Below are positions 1 through 11,760 of a DNA stretch of 64,000 nt, piece by piece. This stretch comes from Sequoia sempervirens (taxonomy: Eukaryota; Streptophyta; Pinopsida; Cupressales; Cupressaceae): positions 11,512,754 through 11,576,753 of the forward strand of contig VDFB02000001.1 in the NCBI GenBank assembly GCA_007258455.2, written 5' to 3'. Below the pieces are notes generated by a model. It ran no database searches. It was given only the letters and a program-made list of their open reading frames with translations, and was not told where the DNA came from. Positions within the stretch are counted from its first letter, which is position 1. Each line of letters starts with the position of its first letter. Position numbers and translations under genes: made by a program.

Positions 1-369
1 TTATTATTGAAACATAGACCAACTCTTTGTTTACAATTCTTTCAATTTGTACATTTCAAAAGTCTATCAGTGAGATAGCACTATAAGACTATCAGTGAGA
101 TAGCATCATTGCCAATGAGACAAATTTGCCAATGAGTCACTGTAATTGTTAAATTTGACAAGATAAGGCCAATGAGGCCAATTTCGAGTGGTCTTCTACC
201 CCAGAGAGTTTCCACTCAAGAAAATTTCTTTATGTCAAATTTTCTATGATGATTGCTTTCTTTATTTAGCAAAATATTTGAATTATCTTAAAAGTTTGCA
301 TTTCTAAATCCAGTTGATTTCGATCACTAATTCACCCCCCCCCCTCTCAGTGATCACCATACTCTAACA
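1..369 (+). mobile_element. 3' end of a Ty1/copia-type LTR (partial)
   Basis: Non-coding. A run of ten C's at 335-344 is followed by CTCTCAGTGATCACC and the segment finishes with CTCTAACA at 369. Plant copia LTRs commonly end with an AATTCACCCCC...CTCTCA stretch shortly before a terminal ACA, which is the basis of the call. A 17-bp motif CTATCAGTGAGATAGCA occurs twice (63-79, 89-105), and several GCCAATGAG motifs follow. No primer-binding site follows position 369, so this would be a truncated or solo LTR. The left end lies outside the window. Confidence 0.4.
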
Positions 370-499
370 CTTTGTTGCTTGCAATTCTGCCATGAAATCT
401 ATAACAAAGCTCCACAAACCCCCATGGTGGCGCTCTCTCAAGAGCAGCAAAAAGAAATGAAAATGGAAAATGAATTATTTTACATTCATTTTAGGTTTT

Positions 500-1823
500 G
501 ATAACCCTAAAGGAAGTTGATAGAGTAAAGGCATTTTGCCTTTATTTTATTTTAAAAGTCTAGTCACTTATGTTTATGTCGTGGTATTTCATATGCCTTG
601 TAATTCTTTTGAATATTTCATAACACTTAGTCAATAAGCCTTTTGTATTTGGCTTTTTATTTTGCATTTAAAATTCAAAATTGTATAACTTTATTTAAGT
701 GATGAAATATAAATCACTTTAAATAAAATTTATTTATGAATGCAAAGTAAAGATGTCTTATGATGCAATTTTTAAATGATGGACTAAGGAAGAGTTAAAT
801 GAAGCAATGACACTTTTACTTACATCTTGGAAGTGGTTGAAGAAATTGGCCAACATCTGGAGCAAAAATAGGATTTTTAGTCACTTATTTGAGAGTTCAG
901 TTTCAGTTAAGAGTCCAAATGGGTGGAGTATCAATCAAGGAGAATTTTGAGGCATTTAACTCATTGTTTCTTGTAGTTGCAACCCTATTTTTGAGGGATT
1001 TTCAATTATGCATGACCCTTTGGGTTGTTTTCAAATTTAGAACTCCTTATGCATATTTTGAGGAGTTTCTTTCAGTTAGATGCCTAATTTGACGGAGAGG
1101 TTGGAGTTTGACAGCTTGTATAAGTCTTTTTCTCCTCTCATTCTCTCTTCAATTCTTTCTAATTCATCTTATGCTACTTGTAATTTTTAGAGTTCTGGAG
1201 TAGAGGTGAAGAGTTTGTAACTCATTTTCAATGATCGATACAACATTGCAACACCTTTTTGAGAGTAATATGAAGCAGTTTCCCTTCTCAATTTTTTGAA
1301 ATTGTGTACTTAGTGATTGGTGCAATTTATGTGATATCTTTGTCCTTATAATTGCATTTCATAATGGTACCTTTATGCAAAGTTACACATATATTTGCAG
1401 GTTATAAGTTGTGCCAATAATATAATCAGTCTTAAGTTGCGAGAAAAAAACATCTTTTCTCCTACTAGGATAGTCAGAATTTAGCCTTCTTATAAATTGT
1501 TAATACAAATTTTATGAGTTTTGAGTTGTGAAAAAATAAGCTTTTGTTACTGGTTTTTTGTGTGTTGCCATTTGAGTAGACTTCATAGATTTATTTGGTG
1601 CATCACCTTTAGGACTAGATTTCATTTATATGTTTTTTCCTCCTTACTCTTTTCTCTACAAAGTCATTAGTAAGACCGATTCAAGTGAGGTATCAAGGGG
1701 AGCCAACCATTTCTTTGGAGGTCCACTCTCACTATAGGTTACCTATAGCCTAGGAATGTTCCCATGTGTCACAAACTTGCTGAGTTGATAGCTTAGCAAA
1801 GGGTGCATGTTTTAGTGATAACA
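500..1823 (+). repeat. Diverged LTR-like repeat, related to 22541-23769
   Basis: No coding sequence. The segment shares landmarks in the same order with 22541-23769: a GCCTTTT stretch, an AAGTGAT...AAATCACTT stretch, 'TTTGTAACTCATTT', and a common end 'GGGTGCA..TTTAGTGATAACAGG' (about 1800-1825 here). The 'GATAACA' end resembles an LTR end, but no target-site duplication or opposite terminus was found. Similarity is judged by eye and is low outside the shared end. Confidence 0.3.
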
Positions 1824-4800
1824 GGTTGATTAACATATTTTTGCTTGTATTATAGGTATGGGCTACTGCTCTATGAGAGGGAGCCTTATATTTTATGAAT
1901 CTTGTATAAAGGTTTGGCATGTCACTTCTGACAAGGACCCTGCAAATAGAATGAATTCTTTTAGAAGATGGGATAAACAGAGTCACATAAATGACCTATC
2001 TCTTAGGCCTTTGAGGGGTGGTAGGGACTACGACTATATTTACATACTCTTTGACTTGTGAAGAAGGTGGTTTTAATAAAGAAGTTTTCTTATCAATTTT
2101 TTTAGTAGGAGATGTCTCTAAGAAATCATGGTCTAAGGAAATGTCCAACATCTCAAAATCTTGTTTAGAAAAATCCTTATCAAAAGAATTGAAATTTTGA
2201 AGAAAAAGATCAGACATGATTTCATTCATGTCAGGTTCACCAAAATGTATAGGGGTTTCACTACCCTTAAGATGGTGAGGTCTTAAGGAGAAAATAGCAC
2301 TCAATTATCTCAAAGATCAAAGCTCAACTGATGAGATAAATAATGAAGAATGTTTGTACTATTTAATTGAATAAACACTAAACTACTTCTGACAAGTATA
2401 ATAAAATCGCTTAATTAGAGGAACAAATATTAGAATTGAAATCTTTGATATACATAAATAGAAAGTGCATAAGCTACTAATTTTTCCATCGATAGGATTA
2501 TCTCTTAGCCATGGACAACAATTCGCCACAGGGACATTTGCACCCCACATTGCCATCTCTAATGAAACAAAAATTAAGAAACCAAAATCCAAGAAGTCTA
2601 GCTTGTCAAACCTGTACATTTTCACACAAAAAGAATGAAATAAATGTTGGGGGTTGTTTCGGGGGTTTCCTCAAGCAACCCCTCATTTTGGTGTTTCCAC
2701 CTCCACGAACAGCTAGATAGGATTGAGATAGATAAAATGCATAAAGTAAAAGACGTGTGATAGAAATAAACCTTGTAAAGGAGGAGAACCCTTATCATGA
2801 ATAAAATAGGCGTGCAATAGAAACAAACTTCACAAAGGAGAACCCCTATCACAAATAAAATAGATGAGATCAAATAGATAAGATAAGATAACAAGAGAGA
2901 ATTACCAATATCTCGTGGCTCCTTTCTTGGATTGATAGACGTGATGTAGTAGCATGCAAGAGAAGCCTTGATTGTTGCTTGAGAGAGAAATCTAGAAGAG
3001 CTTCACCATGAGAATAAGAGAGCAAGAAGAAATCCAAAGAGAGTGAAGAGAATGAGATTAATGATAATGAGAGTTGAAAATGAGGTTTTGTGAGGCTGCA
3101 CATGTGAGATGAGTCGTTACATACACTTCCATGTTGTTATGATGTGTTTCATAAGAAAAATATGTGGAATATTCACATTTGAATCTTAGAAAGTTCAGGG
3201 ATACTAGTGCATTATGAAGACGTTTGTGTGTTGCGCTAGTGTCCTACGCAAAACTTTGCACAAGTAAGGTATTCATGATACTAGTGCTTAATCATTAATT
3301 TCCCATGGGGTAAGAATCATGAAATTCAAACTTATGGGTTTTTTTCATAAATGTGGCGAGCTTAAATGTGTAAGTGTGGAATTTCCATTGGATGAAATTT
3401 TATGAAACTACACTAAGTATTTCAACTATATAACCCACTTAAAAGTACGTAGTTTCTTTTCACAGTCTTGGGTTCTTTTCACTTTGGCATATCCCTAGTG
3501 TAACTGAATTGGCCTTCACGTTTCATTGGCCAGCTATAGTCACTTGTAGATATTAACATATATTTTTTTACACTCTACTTAGAAGATAGGTTTCTAGTAT
3601 AACATAGCTAGCATTCTAAAATTATTTAAAAAATATCTTTGGCATATATACAACAATCCTTTGTGCCCACCAAATATTCTCTCCTCTGTAGGTTGTTTGG
3701 TGTATATCTCCTTCACTTACTAATTAGATTTGAAGTTACTTTATTGTGTCATAATGTTAAATTTTATTCATTTTTAGATGTTATTTATATATGGTACTGC
3801 AAGTTCTACTCTATTATCCTTGTTTTCTATAAATCATCTTGAATAGGTTTCAAATTTATTTTTTGGGGAATACCATCTTGTAATCAATATTATTGTAAAA
3901 AGGATTGGAAATAGAAGTTGAGTCTTTTGTTGCCACAAATATGACACTAAGATATAGACTAAGCTTGTATTTGCATATGAAGAAGCCTTGCAATTTCCTT
4001 GGTATATGTAGATGGATATGATTAAATGGTAGAGATTGTAAAAAAAGTCTCTTACTAAATACAATGCTTTTATTTAAACATTTCTAAACATCTTGTAGAC
4101 TTTCTCTCCTCTAAAGGTCATTAGTTATTTATATTTTGAATGCTAACTCTAAAAACATAGATAACCTATAATTCAGAGAAAAGCTTTAGATAGGCGGGAA
4201 TATATAGAGTTTTTAAAATTAACTTAATGCTTTTCTTCAAACATTGAATACATAATTGGAATTTATGCTTTTGTTCAAATGGATTCACCTAATACACTAA
4301 CCAAATTGTTGGGAATATATTACAAAATGTCCTATCATATCATTACAATTTTCAAAGAGAACCTAGAAACAATTTGACATTAGCATGTGCATAATAATTA
4401 ACTTAAAATTATGTTCTAGCAGAAAATATTGACTTTGTAGTGTCAACAACCTTGGTTTACTACTTCCAAAGGAGCTTGCAACTGAATTTTTTTTTAGGTA
4501 ATATTCGATGAACCCTATTGGACATTAGAAACCTTTTTGGGATGTTGATTATTAGATGTTGTGAGAAATACTTCTTGTGTAAAGCCATACTCCCCAACCT
4601 TTACCAATTTCACCCATGTTCTCCTCTCATGCAAGATGTGAAAGCCTTTCAAGGCACATGGGGAGAGATTTTATTACATTTTTTTATAATAATAAAGGTA
4701 TTACCTATTTTACTAAAATAATAATGATGCATTTTTATTTATCTATTTATTTTATTTTTATTCTTGCTTTTAAATAATCTTTAACTCCTTTTTTCTAAAA

Positions 4801-5590
4801 AAACCAAGAGAACTTTTAATATCTTTATTAAAATATAATACTATTTATTAATAATATTTTTTTATTATTATTATAATAATAACTACATAAAAGAAAATTC
4901 TAATTCTCATTTAGATTGGGCTCATTTTGATGAAACGTCAAATTTTAACTATATATCAACCAATCAACCAATAGCGCACCCTTGTGTTAGGTTTGGCTCA
5001 TGACTCGATGTTGATAGAGGCCCTTTATATTACTTAATGTAGTGTAGGAGATTGTATACCTCTACAATTTCACACTATGTTTGGGTCCCTCAATTTATTA
5101 GACTTAATTAAGCTTCTAATTTGCCAAATTATGCATTCCAAAGCCTTATTCTTACCATTCTCCAAAAGGGAAACCAACATTTAATTAATGCATTTAATAT
5201 TTTAATTGCCATGAAATATGTGTGTCTTGGAAATTTAGGCCAGGACCCATTCGCCCATGGGAAAATGGGTCCCCTTTAGGTGCCAAGACCCATTTTAAAA
5301 TATGTTTTGGGAAGCCTCTTAATGATTCAAATTCAAGTTGTAAGTGTCAGCTTTTGGAATCTAATTTTTGGGAAATTAGATAAACATGTATATATATAGT
5401 CTTTTTATCGTTTGAAATCATCTACCATCAAGAAAATTTTTAAAGAGCAAATATTATTGTCAAGATCATTCAAGAGTAGATTTATCAGTCATTTACAATA
5501 GCAATTAAGATCCTAACATCATGTTCAAGTTGATCCATAACTTGATATTCAAGTTGCGATAATGAAAATTTCAAAAAAATCTAAGTAGAT
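1824..5590. other. No supported gene; AT-rich decayed repeat DNA
   Basis: Only short open frames without recognisable domains. A 102-codon minus-strand frame at 1996-2304 is rich in Asp, Lys, Ser and Phe and resembles in style the decayed frames at 41800-43400, but no domain is visible. From 4700 to 4880 the sequence is almost pure A/T. There is an orphan A/C-rich segment around 2640-3110 with purine/pyrimidine bias. Nothing here supports a host gene. Confidence 0.5.
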
Positions 5591-6433
5591 GGCTCAGCAA
5601 TGAGTGCGAACAGGTGGGAATGGGCGCGAAGGAGGATTTTTGAAATTCTCAGATGTTGGCAACCAGGGAGATGATGACCCTGACACAAATGAATCTTCTG
5701 CTAAGATTTTGGTGGTTGTGTTTGTTCTGTTGTATTTGGAGACATTTCTCAGTGTTGGTTTTGTGTCTTCTACCGCTAGTGTGGGGGGTTGTGCTTCTAG
5801 GAAGCTTCACCCTTGCTCCCTTGTTGACAAGTTGCTTCATGAAGCTTGGGTGTCTCTCTATGATGGTCGTGATGGGAAATTTGTGGTCCAAATCTCTCTT
5901 CCAACCCATTTACTGTGCTTCTACCAGTTTATGGGGGTTGTGTGTGTTTGATACCTGACGATGTTTGTCATTGAGGGTGTTTCTATGGCATTGCTCCTTG
6001 GTACTTATCCCTTGCTGCTTCCATGGTTGGTTTTCCTTCGTGGCTACCTCCTGTGCATTATTATTTTTGGTGTCGAGCTTTGGTGCTTGGGCTATTCTGC
6101 CTTTGTTGGCTCCACTTGGTGGGGTTCATTTATGAGGGATGTTTTTGTTGCCCTATTCATTGGTGCTTCTTCTCTCTTCCTGCCCTCTCAGCTTCCTGTT
6201 GAGGTAGAGGTGGTGTTCGAGAGTGTGGTTAAAGGTTTTTCTCTCCAGTTTCTCTCTTTCTTGCTGGGATCTGGTTTGACCCCCTTTTTGGGAATGATGT
6301 TCTTCCTTTGAGGTAGGTTGGTGAAAGATGCTAACTACGTGGTAGCCTGGTTGAAGATGTTCAATGAAGCATTGAATTTTTTTGTTGCTTTGTTTTCATT
6401 AACTTTCCTCATGTTGTTGGGGCTAAAAGTTTT
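5591..6433 (+). other. T/G-rich flank left of the gypsy insertion, possibly LINE-derived
   Basis: This stretch is richer in G and T than its surroundings. It carries overlapping open frames (5604-5951, 5653-5958, 5961-6311) without recognisable domains. Its composition and phrases such as 'CTAGTGTGG' resemble the sequence right of the insertion (11761-12945). The two may therefore be halves of one older element split by the gypsy-type element, but this is inference. Confidence 0.25.
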
Positions 6434-7913
6434 TGTCATGTCCCCAATTTGGAGCAATAAGGAGAATATATTAAATTAACTACTTATAAAGTTATTAAAA
6501 AATAAAATATTAAAAAGTAACCTTATATTTAATTAATTTAATATTAAAGTGACTAAAAATAAAATATTATCAAAAAGTCACTTAAGAGAATAAAATAATA
6601 ATTTATATTCTAGAAGCTTCTTGAAATATCTTGTAATTTATTTATAAGGAGATTTTGGAGGGAATTTGAGATATCTGAGAGTCAATTTCACTTACTGAGT
6701 ATTGGAGAGCTTGAATGCTTGGTTGGAGAAGTCAAATTCTCTAAGTTCACTAGTTTCAGTTATGGAACACCAACCCTAGCTAGAAATTGGAGAAAGTTAT
6801 CTCAGACTTTCTAATTGTTCCTGCAACTTCAAAATTTATGGCTTTCAGCCAATTTTGCTATTAAGAAATTGATTTAGAGATTACATTTAGATTTTCAATC
6901 ATTGCAGCCATAGGAGAGAAGGTCAATTTTGCTTGTGGAGCTTCCATTCTTGCAGGGAATCACTTAAGAGCTAAGGCGTACATTTTATAAGCACTTGGTG
7001 ATAATGTTTGGTGAATGAATGAAGACAAATCTGAAGGATATTTATTTATTTCATCTCAGCCATTGTTGAAACATGGACGGCTCAAGAAGGTGGTACAATT
7101 TTTAGAAGGAGGCCATAATAAATAACAAATAAATTTTGATAGCATCATTGGTGGGTATTAAGGTTAAGCGATGCACTTTTGGAGCCATTGAAGCCATATC
7201 CAAGGAGCATCAAATTATTCTATGGTGGTTGCAATCTCATTCTAGGTTCTATCAAATTCATATAATCAACATAGTAGTGTCTAGTTTGCAATTGGAAGGG
7301 TCTGCATTAGTTAGCAAAGACTTATATTGGTTCTATGCATTTGTAATCTTTCATATCAGATTGTAAGAACTTCATATCCAGTGTTAGTGGCTTCCATTGT
7401 AAGAGAAATTAGTTATGCATATGACATTTGTATGCCAAGAGTCTTGGCTAAGATAAATATAGATTGCATTCCATTTTGTATAATCAAATACATTACAATA
7501 CAAATTGGAGATATAAGGGATTCATGGCAATTTTTTTGTTTTAATGTCAAGGCTAATTGCACATCAATTGTTTGATAAAATGTCTCTCATACTTCATTGC
7601 ATAGTTTACTTCATTGGTTGCATGCCAAGTGTTTGTAGAAATTCCATCTTGTTGTAGGTGTTCATTTCACATAGTTACTTTATGTATATGCATTCAAAAA
7701 CACAAAAAGAGTTGCATTTGCATTTTAGGAAGTTGATCAAGCAATTTAGAAGTAGTTTGATTTCTTCAATTCATCATTGCAATCATAAAAACCAAAAACA
7801 AAGAAAACTGAAACAACAATTAGCAAGCAAGAAGTTCGTCAACAAAGTGTTTGACAAAATACCAAAGGCAGAAAATCAGTGTTTTTGGATCAGATTTGGT
7901 CAAGCAATTTACA
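6434..7913 (+). repeat. 5' LTR of the gypsy-type element
   Basis: 1,480 bp, TGTCATGTCCCC...TTTACA. It aligns end to end with 10283-11760. In the first ~400 aligned bases I count about 17 substitutions or small indels (~4%). The first 200 bases are very A/T-rich with repeated AATAAAATATTA motifs, as expected for U3. Copies of both LTR halves remain recognisable to the last base, so the boundaries are well defined. Confidence 0.9.
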
Positions 7914-7914
7914 G

Positions 7915-7929
7915 TGGCATCAGGGCAAG
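7915..7929 (+). other. Primer-binding site, initiator tRNA-Met type
   Basis: TGGCATCAGGGCAAG begins one base after the left LTR end. The usual plant site complementary to initiator tRNA-Met begins TGGTATCAGAGC; 10 of the first 12 bases match. Position and sequence both support its role in minus-strand priming. Confidence 0.75.
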
Positions 7930-7952
7930 TTTTCCTGCCAACCTGTTGGGTG

Positions 7953-9190
7953 ATGAGCAAAGAATTTTCAGACATTCCAGATAGCATCCCATTTGATGTT
8001 GCTTATAACAGATTGAAGAAGGGTTTGAATCCATTTGAACTCAAGGAACAAAGCAATACTCAACACATGCTTTGTGACCTTGCAAGAGGACAACAAGAAA
8101 TAATGGAAGAATTGGCTAGAGGAAGGGCAGAAGCAGCTAAAGCAAGAGAAGAATTATCACAAATTCTTAGCCAACTTGTGAACAATGGAAAAAATGGGAA
8201 CAACAATAGGACCAATGGACATAATGGACATAATGAAAGGCAACACAACAATGACACAACTCAAAGAAATGTTAGAGCAACAAGTAGAGCAACTTTGAGG
8301 CCTCTTATGCCTCAATTCTTGAGGGGACAAACTGCTCCAAATCAAGAGTAGCAAGAACAAGAAGAAAATTGTGATGATTATTTGAGGGAATATAACTCTT
8401 TGGGAGATGAATTCCATGCTACCATGACACTAGTAAACTTTTGCAATCTCAAGATGAGAAATAGACCTAGAAACAATACCTACCTTTGCGAAAAGTAGGG
8501 AAGCTTACTATACCTACTTTTGATGGTTCTAGCAAATGCACAGCTAGAGCATGGGTTCAAAAGTTGGATACCTACTTCCAACTTAATCCTATGATGGAGA
8601 TAGAGGCTATCAAATATGCCACCTTGCATTTGGATGGAGAGGCACATGAATGGTGGTATCATGGGCTTGCCACTTTTGGACATGCCAACATCACATCTTA
8701 CCTAGAGTTCACATAGAGACTCATTAATAGATTTGATCAGAAGGATCCAAAACTTCAATTCAGAGAGTTAGCACAGCTTCAACAGATTGGGTCTGTAGAC
8801 TCCTACATCTCAACATTCTAGTGTTTAGCAGTTATGGTGACTAATGTTTCAGAACAACATTTGGTGACGCTCTTCATTGAAGGTTTGTCTGAACCCCTTC
8901 ACAGTTGGATTAAGGCCTTGAAATCATATTCTCTTCAAGATGCGATCAATAGAGCTAGAGACATGGAGTCTAGCCATCAAAAGAGAAAATCCTCAAGTAA
9001 CCAAAAGAACAAAACTTCTTCCAGCACGCCCCCTACAGAAGACATAGAAGAAAAGTCTACTTCTAAGAAGGACAATAAGAAGAACAAGATAGATGAGGAT
9101 TTTTGCAGAGAGTGTAGGGAGAAAGGAATTTGCTACCATTGCAAGGAGAAGTGGGTGAATGGACATCATTGCTTGGGAAAGGGAAAGTTT
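7953..9190 (+). pseudogene. Gag of the gypsy-type element (broken)
   Basis: Gag forms the particle that packages element RNA. I placed the start at the first Met after the LTR (7953). The first segment contains an Ala/Glu/Arg-rich helical stretch and an Asn/His-rich stretch, and stops at TAG 8349-8351. Near 8480-8490 the frame shifts to the one carrying the retrotransposon-gag core: FDGSS, a Trp-containing 'ARAWVQKLDTYF', and 'LDGEAHEWWYH' (8486-8716). Further in-frame TAG codons lie at 8714 and 8819. After 8834 the frame stays open. A zinc knuckle with C-x2-C-x7-H-x-C spacing, CYHCKEKWVNGHHC, follows at about 9131-9172, as in plant chromovirus-like gags. At least three stops and a frameshift make it non-functional. 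Confidence 0.8.
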
Positions 9191-9742
9191 CATCTTATTA
9201 AGGTAGTGTCAGAAAATGAGAATGAACTTGGAGATGAGGACAACAGTAGTTTAAATGAGGAGCTTGAACATAAGGGATCGATTCGTACCCTATCTAATTC
9301 ACCTATGTTCAACTCTTTCATAGTTAGAGGAACCCTACATGGCCAGTATATCACAATTTTGGTGGAAAACAAAGCTACACATAACTTCATTGATTCAACT
9401 ATGGTAGCCAAGCAGAGATTAGCAACGCAGGACTTTGAGGGGTTCAAAGTCATGGTAGCAAGTGGATACACTTTAAAATGCAAAAGGAAAATTCCTCAAT
9501 TAAGTATCTCACTTGGAAATTATACGGTCACCGATGACTTCTATGTGGTAGATTTGGGTGGTGACCATGCCATTCTAGGTATCCAGTGGCTCTATTCATT
9601 GGGAGAGTACTCACAAAACTTCAAGAAGATGACACTCAAGTTTTGGACAGCGAATGGTAAGAGAGTGGTGCTTAGGGGAAAATTTGATAAAGCATCCAAG
9701 GATGTATTGATAAAACACATGGAGAGCATTACATTTCATTAG
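9191..9742 (+). pseudogene. Retropepsin-like protease domain with lost catalytic Asp
   Basis: Continuous with the zinc-knuckle frame opened at 8834. Aspartic proteases of this family carry Asp-Ser/Thr-Gly in a context like LVDSGATHNFI. Here it reads LVENKATHNFID, so the catalytic Asp is Glu (codon GAA at 9365-9367) and the following Ser-Gly is Asn-Lys. The downstream family pattern is kept, with 'DHAILGIQWLYSLG' near 9564-9605 and a C-terminal beta-rich stretch. The frame ends at TAG 9740-9742, where RT would normally follow. The domain is identifiable but should not cleave. Confidence 0.8.
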
Positions 9743-10268
9743 GATGTGTCAAAGGTAGCAGTGGATGTTACAGATAGAGTAGATGGCATTCATGATAATG
9801 TTGATGATATTGTTGCATCGAGTGATGAGTTATCCCTTGATGTTAACAGTTTGGCAGGGGAGGCGAGAGACTTTCATCTCAATTGCATTCTTAGGAGTGT
9901 CCACCAGTTTGCTTTCGATCCACACGTGGAGGATGTGACCATGGCATTACTTATTCAGCGAGATGGGTTGAAAAAGAGGAGTCTGGACTCATCAGGATTC
10001 AACTTACCAATAACTTCAAAGGATGATTACAAGCAGGAATTGAAAACTTGGTCCGACTAGATTCCAAAAGCTCGCTTGATGGATTGTTTGCTTCCCAGAT
10101 TGGTGAGTGGGAACATTAATAGGGACTTCAACTTTTTTCATGAGTGGTTGAGAGGAGTCCTTCTTAGGGTTGTTTGGGATCCAGGTGAATGGTGGATAGA
10201 CTTCCTCTAGATTGCATGGTAGTGGTCTTGGGATGGCAGTCGTAGATTGCTCGAGGACAAGCAATCTT
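9743..10268 (+). pseudogene. Residual polyprotein tail with internal deletion
   Basis: Downstream of the protease stop a further open stretch (9746-10060) has no RT motif. Near the end the reading 'LEDKQSLGMEDCHV' runs into the right LTR. Plant gypsy polyproteins often end with a similar Glu-Asp-Lys...Gly...Asp-Cys stretch encoded across the polypurine tract. RT, RNase H and integrase, about 3 kb in a full element, are therefore missing from between roughly 9.75 and 10.1 kb. Stops at about 10057 and 10207 show further decay. Confidence 0.5.
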
Positions 10269-10281
10269 TGGGAATGGAGGA
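10269..10281 (+). other. Polypurine tract
   Basis: GGGAATGGAGGA lies directly upstream of the right LTR start. This is the expected place and composition for plus-strand priming in LTR retrotransposons. Confidence 0.6.
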
Positions 10282-10282
10282 C

Positions 10283-11760
10283 TGTCATGTCCCCAATTTG
10301 GAGCAATAAGGAGAATACATTAAATTAATTACTTATAAGGTTATTAAAAAATAAAATATTAAAAAGTAACCTTATATTTAATTAATTTAATATTAAAGTG
10401 ACTAAAAATAAAATATTATCAAAAAGTCACTTAAGAGAATAAAATAATAATTTATTCTAGAAGCTTCTTGAAATCTCTTGTAATTTCTTTATAAGGAGCT
10501 TTTGGAGGGAATTTGAGATATCTGAGAGTCAATTTCACTTATTGAGTATTGGAGAGCTTGAATGCTTTGTTGGAGAAGTAAAATTCTCTAAGTTCACTAG
10601 TTTTGGTTGTGAAACACTAGCCCTAGCTAGAAATTGGAGAAAGTTATCTCAGACTTTCTAATTATGCCTGCAACTTCAAAATTTGTGGCTTTCATCCAAT
10701 TTTTCTATTAAGAAATCAATATAGAGATTACATTCAGATTTTCAATCATTGCAGCCATAGGAAAGAGGTCAATTTTTCTTGTGGAGCTTCCATTCTTGCA
10801 GCGAATCACTTGGGAGCTGAGGCGTACATTTTATAAGCACTTGGTGATAATGTTTAGCAAATGAATGAAGACAAATCTAAAGGATATTTATTTATTTCAT
10901 CTCATCCATTGCTGAAACATGGACGACTCAAGAAGGTGGTACAATTTTTAGAAGGAGGCCATAATAAATCACAAATAAATTTTGATAGCATCGCCGGTGG
11001 GTATTAAGGTTAAGCGCTACAATTTTGGAGCCATTGAAGCCATATCTAAGTAGCATCGAATTATTCTATGGTGTCTACAATCTCATTCCAGGTTCTATCA
11101 AATTCATAGAATCAGCATAGTAGTGTCTATTTTGCAATTGGAAGGGTCTGCATTAGTTAGCAAAGACTTATATTGGTTCTATGCATTTGTAATCTTTCAT
11201 ATCAGATTGTAAGAACTTCATATCCAGTGTTAGTGGGCTTCCATTGTAAGAGAAATCAATTTTGCATATGACATTTGTATGCCAAGAGTCTTGGCTGAGA
11301 TAAATATAGATTGCATTCCATTTTGTATCAATCAAATACATTACAATACAAATTGGAGATATAAGGGATTCATGGCAATTGTTTTTTTTAATGTCAAGGC
11401 TGATTGCACATCAATTGTTTGATAAAATGTATCTCATACTTCATTGCATAGTTTACTTCATTGGTTGCATGCCAAGTGTTTGTAGAAATTACATCTTGTT
11501 GTAGGTGTTCATTTCTCATAGTTACTTCATGTATATGCATTCAAAAACACAAAAAGAGTTGAATTTGCATTTTAGGAAGTTGATTAAGAAATTTAGAAGT
11601 AGTTTGATTTCTTCAATTCATCATTGCAATCATAAAAACTAAAGATAAAGCAAACTGAAACAACAATAAGCAAGAAAGAAGTTCGTCAGCAAAGTGTTTG
11701 ACAAAATACCAAAGGCAGCAAATCAATGTTTTTGGATCAGATTTGCTCAAGCACTTTACA
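10283..11760 (+). repeat. 3' LTR of the gypsy-type element
   Basis: 1,478 bp; starts TGTCATGTCCCC and ends TTTACA. It aligns with 6434-7913 over its full length with scattered substitutions and short indels, for example a 2-bp difference near 10454. The divergence indicates an old but still clearly paired insertion. Confidence 0.9.

Larger units (their letters stand above)
6434..11760 (+). mobile_element. Non-autonomous Ty3/gypsy-type LTR retrotransposon (gag-protease only)
   Basis: A 5,327-bp element with two long direct repeats as LTRs (6434-7913 and 10283-11760). Each starts TGTCATGTCCCC and ends TTTACA. A primer-binding site sits one base after the left LTR, and a purine-rich tract immediately precedes the right one. 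The 2.37-kb interior codes for a broken gag, a zinc knuckle and a retropepsin-like domain, then jumps to the polyprotein's C-terminal tail. Reverse transcriptase, RNase H and integrase are absent. This is the architecture described for plant gag-bearing terminal-repeat elements that depend on a helper. The 5-bp flanks (GTTTT left, GCTTG right) match at only 3 of 5 positions, so the target-site duplication is decayed or absent. Confidence 0.88.

Noticed and set aside
5604..6311. Overlapping 115-, 101- and 116-codon open frames as host genes
   Set aside because: Competing frames, no domains, T/G-biased composition resembling LINE-type sequence and no supporting context.
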